Origin: Burkholderiales bacterium PBB2
GTDB lineage: Bacteria > Pseudomonadota > Gammaproteobacteria > Burkholderiales > Burkholderiaceae_C
Reading direction: 5' to 3'
Length of the DNA: 64,000 nt
Assembly (NCBI GenBank): GCA_002255955.1
Contig: NKIM01000012.1
Coordinates: 1-64,000, forward strand
The notes below the pieces were generated by a model that was not told where the DNA came from, ran no database searches, and saw only the letters and a list, made by a program, of their open reading frames with translations. The translations under genes were made by a program, and so were the position numbers. Positions within the stretch are counted from its first letter, which is position 1, and the number at the start of each line of letters is the position of its first letter. This document shows, piece by piece, positions 59,662 through 64,000 of the stretch.

Positions 59662-60456
59662 ATGAACCCTTTGCTCGCTCCCGAGGCCTCGGCCGCCCAT
59701 TCGCACGGCCAGCGCTGCGCCTTGTCGGTCAATGTCAACAAGGTGGCCTTGCTGCGCAACACACGACACCTGGGCATTCCAAGCGTGCTGCGCGCGGCTG
59801 AGGCCTGCTTGCTGGCCGGGGCCCAGGGCATCACCGTGCACCCGCGCCCTGACGAGCGCCACATCCGCCCGGCCGATGTGCGCGAGCTGGCGGCGCTGAT
59901 GAAGCAGTGGCCGCATGCCGAGTACAACATCGAGGGCAACCCGACCCAGAACCTGATGGACTATGTGCGTGAGCTGCGTCCGCATCAGGTGACTTTTGTG
60001 CCCGACAGCGAGGACCAGTTCACCTCCGACCACGGCTGGAGCCTGCCGGCCGATCGCGAGCGCCTGGCGCCGCTGATCGCGGAATGCCAAAGCCTGGGCG
60101 TGCGCGTCAGCCTCTTCATGGACCCGCTGCCCGAGGCCATGGCCCATGTGGCCGCGCTGGGCGCCGAGCGCATCGAGCTCTACACCGAAACCTTCGCCAG
60201 CGCCTTCGGCACTGCCCGCGAGGCCGAGGTGTTGGCCGGCTTCACCCGCACGGCCGAGGCCGCCCTGGCCCAGGGCCTGGGCATCAACGCCGGCCACGAC
60301 CTCAACCGCGACAACCTGAGCTTGTTCCTGCGCGCCGTGCCCGGTGTGCGAGAGGTGTCCATCGGCCATGCCTTGATCGCCGATGCCCTGGAGCTGGGCT
60401 ATACCGAGACCGTGCGTGAGTACCTGCGCAGCATCCAGCGCGCCTACGCAGCCTGA
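59662..60456 (+). CDS. pdxJ: Pyridoxine 5'-phosphate synthase
   Basis: LSVNVNKVALLRNTR; AGAQGITVHPRPDERHIRPADV; GINAGHDLNRDNL. Confidence 0.97.
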   Translation: MNPLLAPEASAAHSHGQRCALSVNVNKVALLRNTRHLGIPSVLRAAEACLLAGAQGITVHPRPDERHIRPADVRELAALMKQWPHAEYNIEGNPTQNLMDYVRELRPHQVTFVPDSEDQFTSDHGWSLPADRERLAPLIAECQSLGVRVSLFMDPLPEAMAHVAALGAERIELYTETFASAFGTAREAEVLAGFTRTAEAALAQGLGINAGHDLNRDNLSLFLRAVPGVREVSIGHALIADALELGYTETVREYLRSIQRAYAA

Positions 60457-60464
60457 GCATCGAC

Positions 60465-61001
60465 ATGAGCAGCAAGAAGCTGGCATTCCTCGACCTGCGC
60501 CCGGCCGAGCCCGACGATGCGCTGCGCATCGCCGCCTTGGCGCGCTGGGTCTGGCTGGACCGTTATGCCGCCGAGGGCGGCGTCAACAGCACGGTGGCCG
60601 AGTACCTGAAGCGTGATTTCGACGAACAGCTGCTGCGCCAGTCCATCGATCTGAACCGTCACTGGGTGATCGAGCGGGGCGACACCTTGCTGGCCTGGGC
60701 CCACCTCGACGACAGCGCCGTCTGCCCGGTGGCTGTGTCAGGCCAGGCGGTCGAGCTCAAGCGCCTCTACGTGGCGCCGCACAGCCAGAACCATGGCCTG
60801 GGCTTGAAGCTGCTGCACCAGGCGCGCCAGACCTGGCCCGAGCGTTCGCTCTGGCTCAGCGCCTGGATCGGCAACGAAGGCGCTTTGCGTTTCTACCGCC
60901 GCGAAGGTGCCAGCCTCTGGGGCGAGGCCTGGTTCGAACTGGGCGGCCAGCAGCACCGCAACGAGTTGCTGGGCTGGGCACCGCTGGAGCCCGAGGCATG
61001 A
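60465..61001 (+). CDS. GNAT-family N-acetyltransferase
   Basis: [25 protein letters not shown] acetyl-CoA-binding pattern. Confidence 0.9.
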   Translation: MSSKKLAFLDLRPAEPDDALRIAALARWVWLDRYAAEGGVNSTVAEYLKRDFDEQLLRQSIDLNRHWVIERGDTLLAWAHLDDSAVCPVAVSGQAVELKRLYVAPHSQNHGLGLKLLHQARQTWPERSLWLSAWIGNEGALRFYRREGASLWGEAWFELGGQQHRNELLGWAPLEPEA

Positions 61002-61393
61002 TTTACGGCATCGGCACCGATGTCTGCGACATCCGCCGCATGCGCGAGACCCTGGCGCGGCGCGGCGAGCGCTTCGCGGAAAAAGTGCTGGGTCCGCAAG
61101 AGCTGGAGGTCTTTCGCGCCCGCCGCGCCCGCGCCGAGAGCCGGGGTCTGAGCTTTTTGGCCACCCGCTTTTCGGCCAAGGAGGCCTTCTCCAAGGCGAT
61201 CGGCCTGGGCATGCGCATGCCCATGAACTGGCGCGACTGCGAGATCCTCAACGCGCCCAGCGGCAAGCCCGAGATCCACCTGCATGGCGAGCTTGCCCGC
61301 TGGTTCGAAGCCCAGGGCCTGCGCGCCCTGGTCAGTGTCAGCGACGAAACCGATTACGCGACCAGCTTTGTGGTGGTCGAGACCCTGGCCTGA
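60998..61393 (+). CDS. acpS: Holo-[acyl-carrier-protein] synthase
   Basis: [34 protein letters not shown]. Confidence 0.96.
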   Translation: MIYGIGTDVCDIRRMRETLARRGERFAEKVLGPQELEVFRARRARAESRGLSFLATRFSAKEAFSKAIGLGMRMPMNWRDCEILNAPSGKPEIHLHGELARWFEAQGLRALVSVSDETDYATSFVVVETLA

Positions 61394-61406
61394 AGCAAGG
61401 CCGCAG

Positions 61407-61433
61407 AAAGACGGACAAAGACGGACAAAGACG
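61407..61433. repeat. Short tandem repeat (10-bp unit AAAGACGGAC, ~2.7 copies) in the acpS-nagZ gap
   Basis: aaagacggac aaagacggac aaagacg immediately before the nagZ ATG at 61434. Confidence 0.8.
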
Positions 61434-62504
61434 ATGGAAGTAGACCTGCAACACGCCCCCGTGGTGCTCGATGTCGCCGGCCTGAGCCTGAGCGAGGCCG
61501 AGCGGGCGCGCCTGCGCCACCCCCTGGTCGGCGGCTTGATCCTGTTTGCCCGCAATTTCGAGAGTCGCGCCCAGCTGCTGGCGCTGACGGCCGAGATCAA
61601 ATCCATCCGACCGGATGTGCTGATCTGTGTGGACCATGAGGGTGGCCGCGTGCAACGTTTCCAGACCGATGGCTTCACCCACTTGCCCGCTATGCGTCGG
61701 CTCGGCGAGTTATGGATGGAGGATGCGCTGCAGGCCACCGAGGCGGCCACAGCTGCCGGGTTCGTGCTGGCCGCCGAGCTGCGCGCCTGTGGCGTGGATT
61801 TCAGCTTTGCCCCGGTGCTCGATCTTGACTATGGCGAAAGTTCCGTCATCGGCACGCGCAGCTTCCACCGCGACCCACGCGTGGTGGCCTTGCTGGCCAA
61901 GAGCTTGCAGCATGGTTTACTGCTGGCCGGCATGGCCAGCTGCGCCAAGCATTTTCCCGGCCATGGCTACGTCAAGGCCGACTCGCACACCGAGGTACCG
62001 GTGGACCGGCGCAGCCTCAAGGCCATCCTGGCCGAGGATGCGAAACCGTTTGAATGGCTGGTCATGAGCACCGGCGCGGTGATGCCGGCTCATGTGATCT
62101 ACCCCAAGGTCGATGCCCGCCCGGCCGGTTTTAGCGCCCGCTGGTTGCAGGAGATCCTGCGCGAGCGTCTGGGCTTTGGCGGCGCCATCTTCAGCGATGA
62201 CCTGGGCATGGCCGGCGCTCGCGTGCTGGAGGGTCGCGCCATCGGCTACGTCGAGGCCGCGCTGGCGGCGCTGCAGGCCGGTTGCGATCTGGTGCTCTTG
62301 TGCAATCAGTCGAATGTCGACGGTGGCCGGGCCTTGGATGAATTCCTGGACGGCCTGCAAGCCGCGCAGGCCCGCGGTGACTGGCAGCCCAGCGCCGAGA
62401 GCGAGGCCCGCCGCGCTGGCCTGCTGCCGCAATCGGCGCCGCTGACCTGGGACGAGCTCATGCATGAGCCAGCCTACCACCAGGCCTTGCAGACCCTGCC
62501 TTGA
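61434..62504 (+). CDS. nagZ: Beta-N-acetylhexosaminidase
   Basis: VDHEGGRVQRFQTDGFTHLPAM; CAKHFPGHGYVKADSHTEVPVD. Confidence 0.97.
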   Translation: MEVDLQHAPVVLDVAGLSLSEAERARLRHPLVGGLILFARNFESRAQLLALTAEIKSIRPDVLICVDHEGGRVQRFQTDGFTHLPAMRRLGELWMEDALQATEAATAAGFVLAAELRACGVDFSFAPVLDLDYGESSVIGTRSFHRDPRVVALLAKSLQHGLLLAGMASCAKHFPGHGYVKADSHTEVPVDRRSLKAILAEDAKPFEWLVMSTGAVMPAHVIYPKVDARPAGFSARWLQEILRERLGFGGAIFSDDLGMAGARVLEGRAIGYVEAALAALQAGCDLVLLCNQSNVDGGRALDEFLDGLQAAQARGDWQPSAESEARRAGLLPQSAPLTWDELMHEPAYHQALQTLP

Positions 62505-62734
62505 AGCTGGAGGCTGCCGTGATGAACGAGGATGCCGGCGCCGCGCCTGTTGCAAATGATCAGGTGGATGCGGCTGATGCCGCTGATCCGCGGCCCGAGC
62601 CGCCCGTGGCACCCGACCTGGACGCCTGCTGCGGCAATGGCTGCGATCCCTGCATCTTCGACCTGCACGATCTGGCCATGGACCAGTACCGCCAGGCCCT
62701 GAGGGCCTGGGAAGCGCGGCAGCGAGCGCTGTAG
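62501..62734 (+). CDS. Oxidoreductase-like domain protein (small, Cys-rich)
   Basis: DACCGNGCDPCIFDLHDLAMDQYRQALRAW, CCxxxCxxC motif. Confidence 0.75.
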   Translation: MKLEAAVMNEDAGAAPVANDQVDAADAADPRPEPPVAPDLDACCGNGCDPCIFDLHDLAMDQYRQALRAWEARQRAL

Positions 62735-62769
62735 CGGGGGCGCGCTGCCGGCCCCCGCCGCTGAAGCAC

Positions 62770-63807
62770 TCAGCGCTTGAGGTTCTTGCCGCTCGCTTCC
62801 ATCTCCATGTCCACCTTCATATTCATCACCGGCTTGCCTGGCGCTTGCATGCGCATGTTCATGGCCAGGTTCATGGCCTGATTCAGGACCAGGCGGTCAG
62901 CCACGCGCAAACTCATGCGGCCTTGGCCCTGGCCCGCGGCGGTCATCAGCGGCGCGGCCGGCGCGGAGGCGGCGGCATCCGGGGTGCTGGCGGCTGAGCT
63001 TGCAGCGGCAGCAGCTGCCACAGCGGCCTCGGCCTTGTCATCGCTCATGGCCATGGTGATGTTCACGCCGACGTCGAAATCAGCGACGCCGTTTTCCAGC
63101 TTGACCAGGGTGTAGCGGCCCAGCATCTTCAGGTCCATGCCCGGGCCCTTGGGAATTGGCAAGGCCATGTCCAGCGGCATCTCGGTCGATTCGCCGACCT
63201 TGAGGCGGCGGCCTTCCAGGGCGCTCATGCTGCTCAGCAACTGCTTCAAGAGAGCGTCCGACAAGCCGCTGCTCGCGGCGTCCATGCCGGCCATCTTCAT
63301 GGACTGGAAGCTGCCGGTCTTCTGGTTCAACTTGGCGTCGATCTTGATGTCGACCGTGGCCTTGGGCGGGCCGACGCGCTCGCCAGCGGCATTGCTCATC
63401 TCCAGGGGCAGGCTCTTGCCGCGCAGCTGAAGCTGGAAGTTGCCCTGCTTGTCAGCGGCCGTGGTCGTGACTTGCTGGTCGAACTCGCTGCGCATGCTCA
63501 TGGGCATCTTGGCGGCTTGCATGGCCTGTTCCATCTTGGCGCGCTCTTCCTCGCTCATGCCCTCGAAGGGCTCCATGCGCATGTCCATCTTCATGCGCAT
63601 GACCGAATGGATCTGATGGCGTTGCTGGGGCAGGGGGAAGAAGCGCAGTTCCACCTCGTTCGTGGCCGCGCTGGCGGTCGCCGCGGCGGCAGCCTTGGGT
63701 TTGACCGAGGCGGCTTGAGCGGCCGGCAGCAGGCCGGCGCTGAGGATCAGCAGGGCGCTGAAGCCGTGGATCAAAGGGCTGCGCTTGGGGTGTTGAGACG
63801 TCAACAT
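62770..63807 (-). CDS. Secreted methionine-rich hypothetical protein
   Basis: Signal peptide SPLIHGFSALLILSAGLLPAAQAA; MKMDMRMEP and MNMRMQAPGKPVMNMKVDMEMEA segments; start at MLTSQHP. Confidence 0.65.
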   Translation of the reverse strand: MLTSQHPKRSPLIHGFSALLILSAGLLPAAQAASVKPKAAAAATASAATNEVELRFFPLPQQRHQIHSVMRMKMDMRMEPFEGMSEEERAKMEQAMQAAKMPMSMRSEFDQQVTTTAADKQGNFQLQLRGKSLPLEMSNAAGERVGPPKATVDIKIDAKLNQKTGSFQSMKMAGMDAASSGLSDALLKQLLSSMSALEGRRLKVGESTEMPLDMALPIPKGPGMDLKMLGRYTLVKLENGVADFDVGVNITMAMSDDKAEAAVAAAAAASSAASTPDAAASAPAAPLMTAAGQGQGRMSLRVADRLVLNQAMNLAMNMRMQAPGKPVMNMKVDMEMEASGKNLKR

Positions 63808-64000
63808 GATGGACAAGACTCCCTCGGGTGAGTGTGACGGGGTGCTTAGGGGAAAGGCCTGGGTGGCGCGTGCGCTGAAACCCGGTCGAAAAAATGCCGC
63901 CTGGCTGGCGGTGCAGCGAGGCGGCATTGTCGGCGGGGCGGTCTTGGCTGCCCAGCCCTCTAAAGGGCGAGAGCTTCGCGCCAGGGCTTGGGGCCACGGC

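Noticed and set aside
1-64000. CRISPR arrays, tRNA/rRNA genes, transposases, phage genes
   Set aside because: No regularly spaced repeats, tRNA-like cloverleaf, transposase or integrase ORFs were recognised by eye; weak negatives without a dedicated search.

Overview
High-GC window with Burkholderiales-like gene content and order (taxonomy is inferred). It has three parts. (1) 1-11.3 kb, housekeeping: SCO family C-terminus, rpoH, cheW, ychF, ubiH-like, dsbC, M61 peptidase, enoyl-CoA hydratase, lysS. (2) 11.4-40.5 kb, a large mosaic surface-glycan locus. Its plus-strand half carries wbpB/wbpD/wbpE-like genes, a flippase, acyl-, glycosyl- and methyltransferases, a DegT aminotransferase, a PglC-type initiating transferase and a WbpM/PglF-type dehydratase. 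This half meets a minus-strand half head-on, with the two stop codons abutting. The minus-strand half carries a wbuB-like glycosyltransferase, fnlC/fnlB/fnlA, HisF/HisH-like genes and a WbpG/WbuX-like amidotransferase (predicted L-FucNAc to L-FucNAm), glycosyltransferases, Wzy, a second Wzx, Wzz and a long SLBB/Wza protein. A divergent WecA/MraY-like initiating transferase follows. (3) 40.5-64 kb, housekeeping: rhlE, RsmI-like methyltransferase, maf, yceD-rpmF-plsX-fabHDG-acpP-fabF, degQ/mucD, lepA-lepB-(DUF4845)-rnc-era-recO-pdxJ-GNAT-acpS-nagZ. Most interesting observations: two initiating transferases and two flippases in one locus; an acetamidino-sugar module; a G9 tract inside a flippase gene; a codon-usage break inside the wbpM-like gene; absence of rpoE-rseA-rseB between fabF and mucD; and a ~500-bp non-coding region before lepA with tandem DnaA-box-like sites and a compact two-hairpin candidate RNA. 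All functions come from reading protein sequences; no database search was run.
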